Source: Hymenobacter nivis (GTDB lineage: Bacteria > Bacteroidota > Bacteroidia > Cytophagales > Hymenobacteraceae). Taken from it: a stretch of 64,000 nt of DNA. The DNA lies in contig NZ_CP029145.1 in assembly GCF_003149515.1 (NCBI RefSeq), forward strand, positions 3,348,001 through 3,412,000, read 5' to 3'. A model generated the notes under the pieces. The model had not been told where the DNA came from, ran no database searches, and saw nothing but the letters and a program-made list of their open reading frames with translations. Below, piece after piece: positions 35,136-43,651 of the stretch. How positions within the stretch are numbered: the stretch's first letter is position 1; every line of letters begins with the position of its first letter. The position numbers and the translations under genes are program-made.

Positions 35136-35708
35136 TCACAGCAGGGGCCCCAGCACGGCCCACACGTTGTCGGCCAGAATTTGCTGGCCGGCCGCGTTGG
35201 GGTGCACGCCGTCGGCCAGGCTCAGGGCGCGGTGGCCGAGGACGCCTTCGAGCAAAAAGGGCACGAAGGCCGCGCCGAACTGCTGGGCCAGCGGCCGAAA
35301 CAGTGCTTTGAACTCGGCAGCGTAGCGCACCAGGCGGTGGTTGCCCAGCGGGCTGATGTTGAAGGGAAATTCCAGCCCGGCCACTACTAGCTGCGCCGCC
35401 GGCTGCTGCTGCTGCACGGCCTGTAAAATGGCCTGCAAATTGGCGCTGGTGTCGGGCACCGGCACGCCCCGGATGCCGTCGTTGGCGCCCAGGGCCAGCA
35501 CAAACACGTCGGCGGGCTGGCGGGCCAGCGCGGCGGCCAGGCGGACGCGGCCGCCGGCGCTGGTGTCGCCGCTCACGCCGTAGTTGAGGGCCCGGTAGGG
35601 CAGGCCAGCAGTGTCAATCTTTTGCTGAACGAGGGCGGGGAAACTGGCGGCCGCGGGCAGGCCGTAGCCAGCGGTGAGGCTATCGCCGAAAAAAAGAATG
35701 TTCTTCAT
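35136..35708 (-). CDS. SGNH/GDSL arylesterase, TesA-like
   Basis: A 190-residue SGNH hydrolase acting on esters or thioesters. Block I is FFGDSLTAGYG with the catalytic Ser at residue 10; block II is YGVSGDTSAGG; block III GANDGIRG holds the oxyanion Asn; block V DGVHPN supplies the Asp-His pair. Length equals TesA without a signal peptide, so it is probably cytosolic. It is followed closely by the carotenoid gene on the same strand (53-bp gap), so they may share a transcript. Confidence 0.9.
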   Translation of the reverse strand: MKNILFFGDSLTAGYGLPAAASFPALVQQKIDTAGLPYRALNYGVSGDTSAGGRVRLAAALARQPADVFVLALGANDGIRGVPVPDTSANLQAILQAVQQQQPAAQLVVAGLEFPFNISPLGNHRLVRYAAEFKALFRPLAQQFGAAFVPFLLEGVLGHRALSLADGVHPNAAGQQILADNVWAVLGPLL

Positions 35709-35761
35709 ACGTCTTCCTTAACGCGGCGGGGGTACTGGAGGTGCCGGCATAACTGCCCGGG

Positions 35762-36430
35762 CTACTTGCTGGGGCCCAGCCATTCGAGGGCGAAGAAAAA
35801 CAGCAATTGCACCACGTAGAGCAGCGGCACCAGGGCGTTGGTTTTAATAAAGCGGGCGCGGTTGAACAGCATCTGGGCCAGGCAGGCGAGGATGAACCAG
35901 TCGCGGAAGTTGCGGAACGGGATGACGCCCGCCGTCCAGTGCCAGAAGTCGAAGCGGCCGGCGGGCAGCTCCACGCACAGGTCGAAGCCCACCATCAGCA
36001 GGGCCGCCACCAAGGTGCGGCCTAGCTCGCCCAGGGGCAGGCGCTGGGCCAGCATACCGGCCAGGTAGGTCATAATCACCCAGTTGAGGCCAATGAGCGG
36101 GGGCACGTCGAACCACTTGGGGCCCAGCGTGTCGCCGTAGGCGTAGTTACCAAACAGCTTGCCCGTGTGCACGCCCACCACCTCGGCCACGTAGCCGAGC
36201 AGGCCTACGGTGAGGCAAAATTGCCAAAACGCCGCGTTGCGCTCCGGCTGAAACGCCACTAGCAGCGCCGCGCTCAGCAGCAGCGTGAGGGGCGTGAAGC
36301 GGAGGTAAAACCCGGGGTCGTGCGAGAACAACAGCCCCACCAGCCCCGTGGCGTGGAAAAGCAGCACCAGCCCCTGCGCCACCCGCAGCCGGGTGGCATT
36401 GGCCGCCAGCGGCGGGAAAGAATCAGACAT
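35762..36430 (-). CDS. Carotenoid biosynthesis protein (DUF422/CruF-like)
   Basis: A 222-residue membrane protein with about seven helices. The family features visible are [20 protein letters not shown] and [20 protein letters not shown], the conserved polar segments of the DUF422/CruF family. Members are carotenoid hydratases acting on the 1',2' end of acyclic carotenoids, or related enzymes. This fits pigmented Cytophagales. No other crt genes are nearby. The start at 36430 ([14 protein letters not shown]) is the first ATG. It is divergent from lptB. Confidence 0.88.
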   Translation of the reverse strand: MSDSFPPLAANATRLRVAQGLVLLFHATGLVGLLFSHDPGFYLRFTPLTLLLSAALLVAFQPERNAAFWQFCLTVGLLGYVAEVVGVHTGKLFGNYAYGDTLGPKWFDVPPLIGLNWVIMTYLAGMLAQRLPLGELGRTLVAALLMVGFDLCVELPAGRFDFWHWTAGVIPFRNFRDWFILACLAQMLFNRARFIKTNALVPLLYVVQLLFFFALEWLGPSK

Positions 36431-36528
36431 CAGCAGAGGGTAGAGATTACGCGGGGCCCGGGGCCCCCAGCAAAATTAGCGCAAATGCCGGCCGGTTCGG
36501 TTCGGCGGCTGTGGCCGACCTTTGCGGC

Positions 36529-37260
36529 ATGATTCTCCGCGCCGACCACCTCGTTAAGAAATACAAGGCCCGCACCGTCGTCAACGACATGAGCGTGACC
36601 GTGAAGCAGGGCGAAATTGTGGGGCTTCTGGGACCCAACGGCGCCGGTAAAACCACCTGCTTCTACATGATGGTGGGCATGGTGAAGCCCAACGGAGGCC
36701 GTATTTATTTGGACGACACCGAAATCACGACCATGCCCATCTACCAGCGGGCGCGCCTCGGGGTGGGCTACCTGGCCCAGGAGGCCAGCGTGTTCCGCGA
36801 CCTGAGCGTAGAGGAAAACATCCTGGCGGTACTGGAAATGACCAACATGCCTAAAAAAGCGCGCCTCGACAAGATGGAGGAGCTACTCCATGAGTTCAGC
36901 CTCACCCACGTGCGCAAAAACCTGGGCAAGGTGCTGAGCGGCGGCGAGCGGCGGCGCACCGAAATTGCCCGGGCCCTGGCCGTCGACCCCAAATTTGTGC
37001 TCCTCGACGAGCCCTTTGCCGGCGTCGACCCCATCGCCACCGAGGAAATTCAGGGCATCGTCTCCAAGCTCAAGCACCGCAACATCGGCGTGCTCATTAC
37101 CGACCACGACGTAAACTCGACCCTCAGCATCGTGGACCGCGCCTACCTGCTCTTCGAGGGCAAGCTCCTCAAAGCCGGCACCGCCGAAGAACTGGCCGGC
37201 GACGAAACCGTGCGCCGCGTATACCTGGGCAAAAATTTCGAACTAAAGCGCAACGTGTGA
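36529..37260 (+). CDS. lptB: LPS export ABC transporter ATP-binding protein LptB
   Basis: A 243-residue ABC ATPase that powers lipopolysaccharide extraction by LptBFG. Walker A is GPNGAGKTT near residue 37, the Q-loop is in [19 protein letters not shown], the signature is [15 protein letters not shown], and Walker [15 protein letters not shown] is followed by the H-loop in ITDHDVN. These blocks are specific to LptB among ABC ATPases. The start at 36529 ([12 protein letters not shown]) is preferred to the GTG at 36511, because the upstream GACCTTTG, a -7-like box, lies 6 bp before the ATG. No lptFG genes are adjacent. Confidence 0.95.
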   Translation: MILRADHLVKKYKARTVVNDMSVTVKQGEIVGLLGPNGAGKTTCFYMMVGMVKPNGGRIYLDDTEITTMPIYQRARLGVGYLAQEASVFRDLSVEENILAVLEMTNMPKKARLDKMEELLHEFSLTHVRKNLGKVLSGGERRRTEIARALAVDPKFVLLDEPFAGVDPIATEEIQGIVSKLKHRNIGVLITDHDVNSTLSIVDRAYLLFEGKLLKAGTAEELAGDETVRRVYLGKNFELKRNV

Positions 37261-37283
37261 TTTTTTAACGTGAAGGATGTAGA

Positions 37284-37378
37284 CCGTCATGCTGAGCGCA
37301 GCCGAAGCATCTCTACTGCTTTACTAACCATGGATTACTGCTGCGGTAGAGATGCTTCGGCTGCGCTCAGCATGACGG
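37284..37378. repeat. Dispersed hairpin repeat, full copy
   Basis: CCGTCATGCTGAGCGCAGCC...TCTCTACTG and its complement ...GATGCTTCGGCTGCGCTCAG form arms of about 37 bp around a 20-bp loop. Located between lptB and the GH3 gene. A stretch TTCACATCTCCTAATTTCTC at 37432-37451 belongs to a different intergenic phrase, also present at 58916-59045. Confidence 0.92.
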
Positions 37379-37466
37379 CCTTTGGGGCCCTGTACCGCCT
37401 GGGGCTCCCTTACCGCCTAATTCCCCACATCTTCACATCTCCTAATTTCTCACATTAATTAACCTC

Positions 37467-39017
37467 GTGCTCGACCAGCTCCTGTCCGCCGCCGTGCAGC
37501 TTGAGAGCCGCCCCCGGCTGGCGCGGGTGCGAGCCGAGCCGCATGCCGTGCAGGCCCGCGTGCTGCGCGAGCTGCTGCGCCGCGCCCAGGGTACCGAGTG
37601 GGGCCGGCGCTACGGCTTCGCCGAGGGCCCCACGGCGGCCGAGTTTGCCCGGCGCGTGCCGGTGAGCACCTACGAGCAACTGTACCCGGCGCTGGAGCGC
37701 GTGCTGCGCGGGGCCCCCGACGTGCTCTGGCCCGGCCGCCCGCAGTGGTTTGCCCAGAGCAGCGGCACCACCAACGCCCGCAGTAAGTTCGTGCCCGTGA
37801 CGCCCGAGAGCCTGCGCCAAGGCCACTACCGCGCCGGGCGCGACATGCTGGCCCTCAGCACGTTCCTCTACCCAAAGCATCGGTTGCTAGCCGGGCGCAC
37901 GCTCTCGCTGGGCGGCACGCACGCCCCCAACCCGTTCCGGCCCCAGGAGCCAGCCTCGCGGGTTGGCGACGTGTCGGCGCTGATTATGCAGCAGCTGCCG
38001 GCCTGGGCCGAAAGCCTGCGTACCCCGCCCCTGGCCCTGGCTTTGCTCGGCGAGTGGCAGGACAAAGTGGAGCGCATCGCCCAGCACGCTTTGCGCCAGG
38101 ATGTGCGCGTGCTGGCCGGCGTGCCCACCTGGATGCTGCTGCTGCTGCGCCGTGTGGTGGAGCTGGCCGGGGCCAACGACATTACCCAGGTCTGGCCGCA
38201 CCTGGGGCTGTTCCTGCACGGGGCGGTGGCGTTTGGGCCCTACCGCGAGCTGTTCCGGCAACTCATCCCGGGGCCTCAGATGCAGTATTTGGAAATCTAC
38301 AACGCCACCGAGGGCTACTTCGCCCTGCAAGACCAGCCCGGCAGCGAAGACCTGTTGCTACTGCTCGACCACGGCATTTACTACGAGTTCCTACCCGCCG
38401 CCCAGTGGGACGCGCCCGACCCTCGGCCCGTGCCGCTGCACGAGGTGGTGCTGGGCCAGCCCTACGCCCTGGTTATCAGCACCAACGCCGGGCTGTGGCG
38501 CTACGTAGTGGGCGATACCGTACGCTTCACCAGCCTGGGGCCCTACCGGCTGCGCATCACCGGGCGCACCAAGCACTTCCTCAACGCCTTTGGCGAGGAA
38601 GTGGTAATTGAGAACGCCGAGGCCGCCGTGGCCGCCGCCAGCCTGGCCACCGGCTGCCGCGTGCACGACTTCACGGCCGCGCCGGTGTATTTTGCCGCGG
38701 GGCCCGGCGGGCAGGTGCAGCGCGGGGGCCACGAGTGGGCCGTGGAACTGGCCCCCGGGGCCCCCGCCCCCGACGCCGCCCGCTTCGTGGCCGTGCTCGA
38801 CGCCACGCTGCGCCGCGTCAATTCCGACTACGACGCCAAGCGCCACCACGACCTGGCCCTGGCCCCGCCCCTGCTGCGGGTGCTGCCCCCGGGTACGTTT
38901 GCGCGCTGGCTGGCCAGCCAGGGCAAGCTCGGCGGCCAGCACAAAGTGCCCCGTTTGCTGAATTCGCGGGCCGTGCTGGAGCAGGTGCTGGCCGTGGCCG
39001 CCGGGGCCCCGGCGTAG
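37467..39017 (+). CDS. GH3 auxin-responsive promoter family protein
   Basis: A 516-residue acyl-adenylating enzyme of the ANL superfamily, GH3 branch. Plant GH3 proteins conjugate amino acids to acyl acids; bacterial substrates are unknown. The AMP-binding segment is SSGTTNARSKFVPVT near residue 96, followed by LEIYNATEGYFALQ near 275 and VGDTVRFTSLGPYRLRITGR near 345, with the C-terminal domain after GRTKHFLNAFGEEV. The start codon is GTG at 37467. All signature regions are intact. Confidence 0.92.
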   Translation: MLDQLLSAAVQLESRPRLARVRAEPHAVQARVLRELLRRAQGTEWGRRYGFAEGPTAAEFARRVPVSTYEQLYPALERVLRGAPDVLWPGRPQWFAQSSGTTNARSKFVPVTPESLRQGHYRAGRDMLALSTFLYPKHRLLAGRTLSLGGTHAPNPFRPQEPASRVGDVSALIMQQLPAWAESLRTPPLALALLGEWQDKVERIAQHALRQDVRVLAGVPTWMLLLLRRVVELAGANDITQVWPHLGLFLHGAVAFGPYRELFRQLIPGPQMQYLEIYNATEGYFALQDQPGSEDLLLLLDHGIYYEFLPAAQWDAPDPRPVPLHEVVLGQPYALVISTNAGLWRYVVGDTVRFTSLGPYRLRITGRTKHFLNAFGEEVVIENAEAAVAAASLATGCRVHDFTAAPVYFAAGPGGQVQRGGHEWAVELAPGAPAPDAARFVAVLDATLRRVNSDYDAKRHHDLALAPPLLRVLPPGTFARWLASQGKLGGQHKVPRLLNSRAVLEQVLAVAAGAPA

Positions 39018-39030
39018 GCCGGAGCATAAT

Positions 39031-39061
39031 TTGCAGCGGCGCAATCCAAGCTGTATATTTG
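39031..39061 (+). promoter_or_regulatory. Near-consensus Bacteroidota promoter
   Basis: TTG at 39031-39033, 20 bp, then TATATTTG at 39054-39061, a perfect -7 box with spacing one base longer than the usual 19. Reads toward the small membrane protein gene. Confidence 0.6.
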
Positions 39062-39104
39062 CTCGTAAGTATTTGCCTGACAGGTATTAAAATGATGGGT
39101 ATTT

Positions 39105-39407
39105 TTGGGATTTATTTTTATAATCTTATTATCTTTTGACGACCGATACCTAGTTCGGTTATTTTACTTCTCATCCTATCTTCCCTTGCCCACCCTCTCC
39201 GCTCCCCGTCCCCCCCGCGATTCGCGCCGCTGGCGCCAGGCTGCTCAGCGCAACCGCCCCGCCGATGGCCTCGAAAACCGCCCTTTTCTGTGGGTTTTGG
39301 CCATTACGGTAGCCGTGGTACTGGGCGCGGTAGGCGTACTCGTTGCGCAATCGATGAGCAGCAACGACCTGGCCGGCCGGCCGCCGGTGCTTGAGCAACC
39401 CCGCTAG
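39105..39407 (+). CDS. Small single-span membrane protein (start uncertain)
   Basis: The C-terminal 60 residues look real: a basic segment (RDSRRWRQAAQRNRPADGLE), one transmembrane helix (FLWVLAITVAVVLGAVGVLV) and a short tail SMSSNDLAGRPPVLEQPR. The N-terminus is doubtful. TTG at 39105 would add a second hydrophobic stretch, while TTG near 39185 would give about 73 residues. A good promoter at 39031-39061 supports transcription. Family unknown. Confidence 0.5.
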   Translation: MGFIFIILLSFDDRYLVRLFYFSSYLPLPTLSAPRPPRDSRRWRQAAQRNRPADGLENRPFLWVLAITVAVVLGAVGVLVAQSMSSNDLAGRPPVLEQPR

Positions 39408-39434
39408 CTGGCCCCGTGGTGCCCGGCCCCCGCG

Positions 39435-40217
39435 CTACTCGTCGAGCAAACCACCCACCAAGCCGCCCAGCACACCGCCGCTCTCCTTCTGGGCGTTGCC
39501 GCCGCCGGGAGACAGCGCCCGGATGAGCTTTTTGATGGGCATGGATTGCAGCCATACACGGCCGGTGCCGCGCAGCGTAGCCAGCAGCAGCCCTTCGCCC
39601 CCAAAAATCATCGATTTCAGCCCCCCGGCGCGGGCCACGCTGAAGTCCAAGCTGGGCTCGAAGGCCACCACGCAGCCGGTGTCCATGCGCAGCAGCTCGT
39701 TGTTCAGCTGCTTTTCGATGATGGTGCCGCCCGCGTGCACGAAGGCTTTGCCGTCGCCGGTGAGCTTTTGAAGGATGAAGCCTTCGCCGCCGAACAGGCC
39801 CGACCCGAATTTCTGGTTGAAGTGCAGGCTCAGTTTGGTGCCCTTGGCGGCGGCCAAAAAGCCATCCTTCTGCACGATGAGGCCCTGGGACAGGGTACCC
39901 AAATCGAGGGCGATGATGGTGCCCGGGTACGGGCCTGCAAACGCCACCTTACTTTTGCCGTGGCTACCGCGGTGCGTGAAGTGCGTGAGGAACAGCGACT
40001 CGCCGGTGAGCAGCCGCGTGCCGGCCGAAAACAGCTTGCCCAGTACGCCCTGGTCGGGCGCGGAGCCGTCGCCCATCTTGGTTTCAAAAGCAATGGCTTC
40101 CTCCATGTACACCATGGCGCCGGCTTCGGCCACCACAGTTTCGTTGGGGTCCAGCTCAATTTCCAGCACCTGGATGTCGGTGCCCAGGATGCGATAGTCT
40201 ACGTCGTGCGAAAACAT
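39435..40217 (-). CDS. AIM24/TIGR00266 family protein
   Basis: A 260-residue AIM24-type beta-barrel protein. Start at 40217 ([20 protein letters not shown]). Family blocks are [51 protein letters not shown] and [18 protein letters not shown], arranged as two duplicated halves. The C-terminus is a glycine-rich tail ([14 protein letters not shown]). Function is unknown in bacteria. A TAACTTTG box, a perfect -7 match, lies 34 bp upstream on the minus strand (40251-40258). Confidence 0.9.
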   Translation of the reverse strand: MFSHDVDYRILGTDIQVLEIELDPNETVVAEAGAMVYMEEAIAFETKMGDGSAPDQGVLGKLFSAGTRLLTGESLFLTHFTHRGSHGKSKVAFAGPYPGTIIALDLGTLSQGLIVQKDGFLAAAKGTKLSLHFNQKFGSGLFGGEGFILQKLTGDGKAFVHAGGTIIEKQLNNELLRMDTGCVVAFEPSLDFSVARAGGLKSMIFGGEGLLLATLRGTGRVWLQSMPIKKLIRALSPGGGNAQKESGGVLGGLVGGLLDE

Positions 40218-40250
40218 GGCGGCGGGGGCCGGCTGGTGCGCGGCCGGTGG

Positions 40251-40258
40251 CAAAGTTA
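40251..40258 (-). promoter_or_regulatory. -7 box TAACTTTG before AIM24 gene
   Basis: On the minus strand TAACTTTG fits TAnnTTTG exactly and lies 34 bp before the ATG. No TTG at the expected -33 spacing was found. Confidence 0.45.
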
Positions 40259-40321
40259 GCCGCCCGCGCCGCCCGGCGCCAGGGCCCCGGTGGCGCAATA
40301 ATTTCTACGTCCGAACCGTTT

Positions 40322-40346
40322 CAACTAATATATTAGTTGTACTTTG
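40322..40346 (+). promoter_or_regulatory. 18-bp palindrome overlapping a promoter-like box
   Basis: CAACTAATATATTAGTTG (40322-40339) is a perfect palindrome. TACTTTG follows at once (40340-40346), one base short of the TAnnTTTG consensus, and the start codon of the YwqK-like gene is 33 bp further on. Its position is that expected for a repressor operator. Confidence 0.45.
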
Positions 40347-40378
40347 CCGCCGTTACCTTTCCGCCAACTTTCCTGCCC

Positions 40379-40885
40379 ATGCGCTGCCGTAGCCTGCTCT
40401 TGCTGAGTTTATTATTGTGCGGGGCCTGCGCCAGCAACCGCCCCGCCGCCAACCGCACCGACCGCCACGGCTACAGCCAGGGCCGCTGGCGCACCTACTA
40501 CGACGAGGCCGCCCGCACCCAGCCCTTCACGGCCGGGCGCTACCGCCACGGCCGGCCCGTGGGCACGTTCCGCTACTACGGGCCCACCGGGGCCCTGGCC
40601 CAAACCGAGCGCTACGGCCGCCAGGGTTTCTGCGAGGTCACGTACTGGTACCCGGGCGGCCAGGTGGAGCGCCGCGGCAAAGCCCAGTGGCTGACCGGCG
40701 CCAAGGGCGCCCGCTTCTACTGGTTTGGGCCCTGGACGCGCTACACCGAAACCGGCCAGGTGCGGGCCGTCGAAACCTACACCGACGGCAGCCACACCGC
40801 CACCGACGTGTACCAGGGCGGCCGCCTCACCGCCACCGAAATCTACAAAAACGGCCAGCTCGTCGAAACCCGCCCCGTGCAGTAG
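40379..40885 (+). CDS. MORN-repeat (YwqK-like) lipoprotein
   Basis: A 168-residue lipoprotein with signal MRCRSLLLLSLLLCGAC. The mature part is made of MORN/YwqK-type strands: GRWRTYYDEAARTQPFTAGR, GRPVGTFRYYGPTGALAQTE, VTYWYPGGQVERRGKAQW and RYTETGQVRAVETYTDG. Bacteroidota proteins of this type are often annotated as antitoxin YwqK-like, but nothing toxin-like is adjacent. It is likely surface- or periplasm-facing. Expression may be controlled at the palindrome 40322-40339. Confidence 0.82.
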   Translation: MRCRSLLLLSLLLCGACASNRPAANRTDRHGYSQGRWRTYYDEAARTQPFTAGRYRHGRPVGTFRYYGPTGALAQTERYGRQGFCEVTYWYPGGQVERRGKAQWLTGAKGARFYWFGPWTRYTETGQVRAVETYTDGSHTATDVYQGGRLTATEIYKNGQLVETRPVQ

Positions 40886-40916
40886 GGCGATTACGGATGC
40901 AGCATCGTTAAAATGC

Positions 40917-41008
40917 CGTCATGCTGAGCGCAGCCGAAGCATCTCTCCCGCAGCAGTAAATAGAATTACTTGCACGGTAGAGATGCTTCGGCTGCGCTCA
41001 GCATAACG
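40917..41008. repeat. Dispersed hairpin repeat, full copy
   Basis: CCGTCATGCTGAGCGCAGCC...ATCTCTC and its complement flank a 35-bp AT-rich centre. Lies between convergent genes. Confidence 0.9.
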
Positions 41009-41050
41009 GTCTTTACAGCCAGCTTACTACTATACCCCACGCCCAGGGCC

Positions 41051-41416
41051 CTATTCGTCGGTGGCGGGCAGTTCGCCGCGGGTTTCAGCAGCTTCGGAAG
41101 CGTCGTCGCCCTCGGGTTTCTTGCGCTTGGCCTCGCGGCTGGTGCGCTTCATGAAGTCCTCGTCGGTTTCTTCGGGCTCGGGGGCCAGGTCCTCGTCGTC
41201 CTCGGTTTTTTCGCCGAACTGGCCGGCGCGGTCCACCAACTTTTTATCGCGCACGTGGCGGCCCAGGAACTGGTTGATTTGCTCGATGCTGTAGTTGGAG
41301 GTGATTTCGCCCAGCGGGTTCACCCCGATTTCAAAGCCCTCCAGCTCTTTGTGCACGCGGGCTTTTTTATCAGGATCGGGGGCCGCTTTTTTGGGCTTGA
41401 CGGGTTTCTTAGCCAT
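41051..41416 (-). CDS. Charged hypothetical protein
   Basis: A 121-residue cytosolic protein. The N-terminus is lysine-rich (MAKKPVKPKKAAPDPDKKAR), the middle (ELEGFEIGVNPLGEITSNYS, IEQINQFLGRHVRDKKLVDR) is well ordered, and the C-terminus is acidic and probably disordered (EKTEDDEDLAPEPEETDEDF). I recognise it only as a type common in Cytophagales genomes, with no known role. Start at 41416 (MAKKP) is chosen over an ATG four codons earlier. Confidence 0.75.
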   Translation of the reverse strand: MAKKPVKPKKAAPDPDKKARVHKELEGFEIGVNPLGEITSNYSIEQINQFLGRHVRDKKLVDRAGQFGEKTEDDEDLAPEPEETDEDFMKRTSREAKRKKPEGDDASEAAETRGELPATDE

Positions 41417-41425
41417 AACGTTTGT

Positions 41426-41531
41426 CAATTAACAATTAACAGTGAGTAGTTAACAGTGAGTGGTTAACAATGGGTGATGCGGGGGCCTAGCGACGCCAAC
41501 TGTTAACGGTTCATTGTTAACTGCTCACTGC
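41426..41531. repeat. Intergenic inverted repeat built from GTTAACA/AGTGAG words
   Basis: The left part repeats AACAGTGAGTAGTTAACAGT-type words; the right part (TGTTAACGGTTCATTGTTAA then CTGCTCACTGC) is their approximate complement, giving a long imperfect hairpin. No coding potential. Confidence 0.7.
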
Positions 41532-41565
41532 AAAAAGACCGCGCCGTAGTGCATACGGCGCGGCC
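41532..41565 (-). terminator. Rho-independent terminator for gltX
   Basis: On the minus strand GGCCGCGCCG pairs with CGGCGCGGTC around TATGCACTA and is followed by five T residues. Distance from the gltX stop is about 130 bp, across the MITE-like repeat. Confidence 0.85.
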
Positions 41566-41587
41566 TTGGGCAAGGGTTATCTACTAA

Positions 41588-41689
41588 AGTTGTTCCCGAA
41601 TTAGAAACCTCACAAAGAAGAACGTCATGCTTCGTCTCTGCTTGATGCGCTGAATGACGTTCTACCTCTTTTCTAATTAAGAAACAAGT
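41588..41689. repeat. MITE-like element (copy 2) behind gltX
   Basis: Left end AGTTGTTCCCGAATTAGAAA and, inward from the right, ACTTGTTTCTTAATTAGAAA match at most positions. The centre keeps GAACGTCATGC and GAATGACGTTC but is shorter than in copy 1. CTACT occurs at 41581-41585 and 41690-41694, a possible target duplication (2-bp offset on the left). The gltX stop codon is 7 bp away. Confidence 0.75.
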
Positions 41690-41696
41690 CTACTGG

Positions 41697-43250
41697 CTAC
41701 GCGGCCGGGGCCCCCAGGCGCTCCACGGCGGTGCGCAGGCGGCCGGCCGCCTCGTCGGTGCCGAGAATGACGAGGGTTTCGAACAGGTCGGGGCCGGCGG
41801 CGGCGCCGGTTACGGCCACGCGCAGGGCTTGCAGCACCTGGCCGGGTTTGAGGCCCTGGGCCTCCACAGTCTGGTTGAACAGGTTTTTGAGGCCCTCGGC
41901 CGAGGCGGTGGGGCCCCCCGCCAAGGCGTCGGCGTAGGCAGCGAGGGCGTCGGCCACCTGGGGTGTCCACTTCTTGGCCACTACGGTGGGGTCGTACTCC
42001 GTGGGGGCGTCGAAAAAGTATTTGGCCTCCTGCCAGAAATCCTGCGGGAAGCTCACGCGCTCCTTCATCACGCCCACAATCTGCTCGGCTTTTTCGGGGG
42101 TGCACTTCAGGCCGTGGGCGGCCAGGGCCTCCAGCAGGTAGGGGGCCAGCTCGGCGTTAGGTTTGGCGCGCAGGTAGTGCTCGTTGTACCACTTGGCTTT
42201 GGCCACGTCGAACTTGGCCGGCGACTTGCTCACGCGGTCAATGGCGAAGGCTTCGATGAGCTCATCCATCGAAAAAATCTCCTGCGCCGTGCCCGGGTTC
42301 CAGCCCAGGAAGGCCAGAAAGTTCACCAGCGCCTCGGGCAGGTAGCCGTCCTCACGGTAGCCGCGGCTGACGGTGGGCTCGCCGGTTTCGGCGTCCACGC
42401 CGTGCCACTCCAGCGGAAACACCGGGAAGCCCAGGCGGTCGCCGTCGCGCTTGCTGAGTTTGCCCGTGCCGTCGGGCTTGAGCAGCAGCGGCAAGTGGGC
42501 AAACTGCGGCATGGTGGCTTCCCAGCCCAGGTAGCGGTACAGCAGCACGTGCAGCGGCGCCGAGGGCAGCCACTCCTCGCCCCGGATGACGTGCGAAATG
42601 TCCATCAGGTGGTCGTCCACGATGTTGGCCAAATGGTAGGTCGGCATGCCGTCCGACTTCATCAGCACCTTATCGTCCACGGCGCTGGAGTGCACCACCA
42701 CCCACCCGCGAATCATGTCCTGGAAGCGAATTTCCTCCTTGCGGGGCACTTTCAGGCGAATGACGTAGGCCGTGCCGGCGTCGAGCAGGGCCTGGGTTTC
42801 GTCCTCGGGCAGGGTCAGCGAGTTGCGCATTTGGGCCCGGGTGATGCTGTTGTACTGCGGGTTGGGCACTTTGGCGGCCTGCAGGCGGGCGCGCATGGCG
42901 TCCAGCTCCTCGGGCGTGTCGAAGGCGTAGTAGGCAAAGCCGTCGGCGATGAGCTGGTCGGCGTATTGGCGGTACATGGGCTTGCGCTCGCTCTGCTTAT
43001 AGGGCGCGTGGGGGCCGCCCACGCCCACGCCCTCGTCAATCACGATGCCGCACCAGGCCAACGCCTCCAGAATGTACTGCTCGGCGCCGGGCACGAAGCG
43101 GTTCTGGTCGGTATCCTCGATGCGCAGGATCATGGTGCCGCCCAGCTTGCGGGCCAGCAGGTAGTTGTACAAAGCGGTGCGCACGCCGCCGATGTGCAGG
43201 GGCCCCGTGGGCGAAGGCGCAAAGCGCACCCGAACGTTTCTCTCGGTCAT
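41697..43250 (-). CDS. gltX: Glutamyl-tRNA synthetase
   Basis: A 517-residue class I aminoacyl-tRNA synthetase charging tRNA-Glu. The HIGH-type signature is FAPSPTGPLHIGGVRTALYN near residue 10 and the KMSKS-type signature is TGKLSKRDGDR near 265; DTDQNR and the anticodon-binding helical domain follow normally. Length is standard. It is transcribed alone, with a MITE-like repeat 7 bp behind the stop and a terminator after that. Upstream lies a 92-bp hairpin repeat. Confidence 0.97.
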   Translation of the reverse strand: MTERNVRVRFAPSPTGPLHIGGVRTALYNYLLARKLGGTMILRIEDTDQNRFVPGAEQYILEALAWCGIVIDEGVGVGGPHAPYKQSERKPMYRQYADQLIADGFAYYAFDTPEELDAMRARLQAAKVPNPQYNSITRAQMRNSLTLPEDETQALLDAGTAYVIRLKVPRKEEIRFQDMIRGWVVVHSSAVDDKVLMKSDGMPTYHLANIVDDHLMDISHVIRGEEWLPSAPLHVLLYRYLGWEATMPQFAHLPLLLKPDGTGKLSKRDGDRLGFPVFPLEWHGVDAETGEPTVSRGYREDGYLPEALVNFLAFLGWNPGTAQEIFSMDELIEAFAIDRVSKSPAKFDVAKAKWYNEHYLRAKPNAELAPYLLEALAAHGLKCTPEKAEQIVGVMKERVSFPQDFWQEAKYFFDAPTEYDPTVVAKKWTPQVADALAAYADALAGGPTASAEGLKNLFNQTVEAQGLKPGQVLQALRVAVTGAAAGPDLFETLVILGTDEAAGRLRTAVERLGAPAA

Positions 43251-43388
43251 AAGTAATGAGCTGTTAGCCTTTAGCTGCTAGCTATTCGTCTTTCTTGTGA
43301 TAGACAATGAGTTGCGAAGAGCGCAATATCAATTTGATTTTGCCTGCCTGCTTGAGTGCTCGTTCTTATTTAAACAGATAATCATACG

Positions 43389-43481
43389 GTCATGCTGAGC
43401 GCAATCGAAGCATCTCTACCGCACACTAAATTAATCGTTTAACGAAGCGGTAGAGATGCTTCGACTGCGCTCAGCATGACG
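43389..43481. repeat. Dispersed hairpin repeat, full copy
   Basis: GGTCATGCTGAGCGCAATCG... and its complement flank ACACTAAATTAATCGTTTAA. Located in the 400-bp gap upstream of gltX. The remaining gap sequence (43251-43388) is AT-rich with a GTTAGC/TAGCT phrase at 43257-43285 and no gene. Confidence 0.9.
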
Positions 43482-43521
43482 GCCTAATAATTCTTTTAAT
43501 TCCGAACGAGCACTTACTCAC

Positions 43522-43566
43522 TAAAAAAAGCGCGTTCCGCCAAAGCCGGAACGCGCCGCAAAGGTA
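43522..43566 (-). terminator. Terminator hairpin directly after a TACCTTTG box
   Basis: On the minus strand GCGCGTTCCG pairs with CGGAACGCGC around a short loop and seven T residues follow. A TACCTTTG box (43559-43566) lies 2 bp before the hairpin in the same direction. There is no minus-strand gene just upstream to terminate, so it could be a promoter-proximal attenuator of gltX or a stray element. Confidence 0.5.
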
Positions 43567-43651
43567 AGGCCGGGCCCCCCTGCTGGCCGCGCCGGCCGCA
43601 AAGGTGCTGGCCACCAGCCGGGAGTAACGGCGGGTTCGCTTCTTTGTGGGT

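Noticed and set aside
40379..40885. Antitoxin of a toxin-antitoxin pair
   Set aside because: The YwqK label is only a fold name; the protein is a lipoprotein and no toxin gene adjoins it.
41829..43256. Long open frame on the plus strand opposite gltX (475 codons)
   Set aside because: High-GC third-position bias produces long antisense frames; it has no domains and mirrors a certain gene.
43251..43651. T-box or other riboswitch before gltX
   Set aside because: No specifier loop or T-box bulge; T-boxes are not expected in this phylum and the structures present are repeats.
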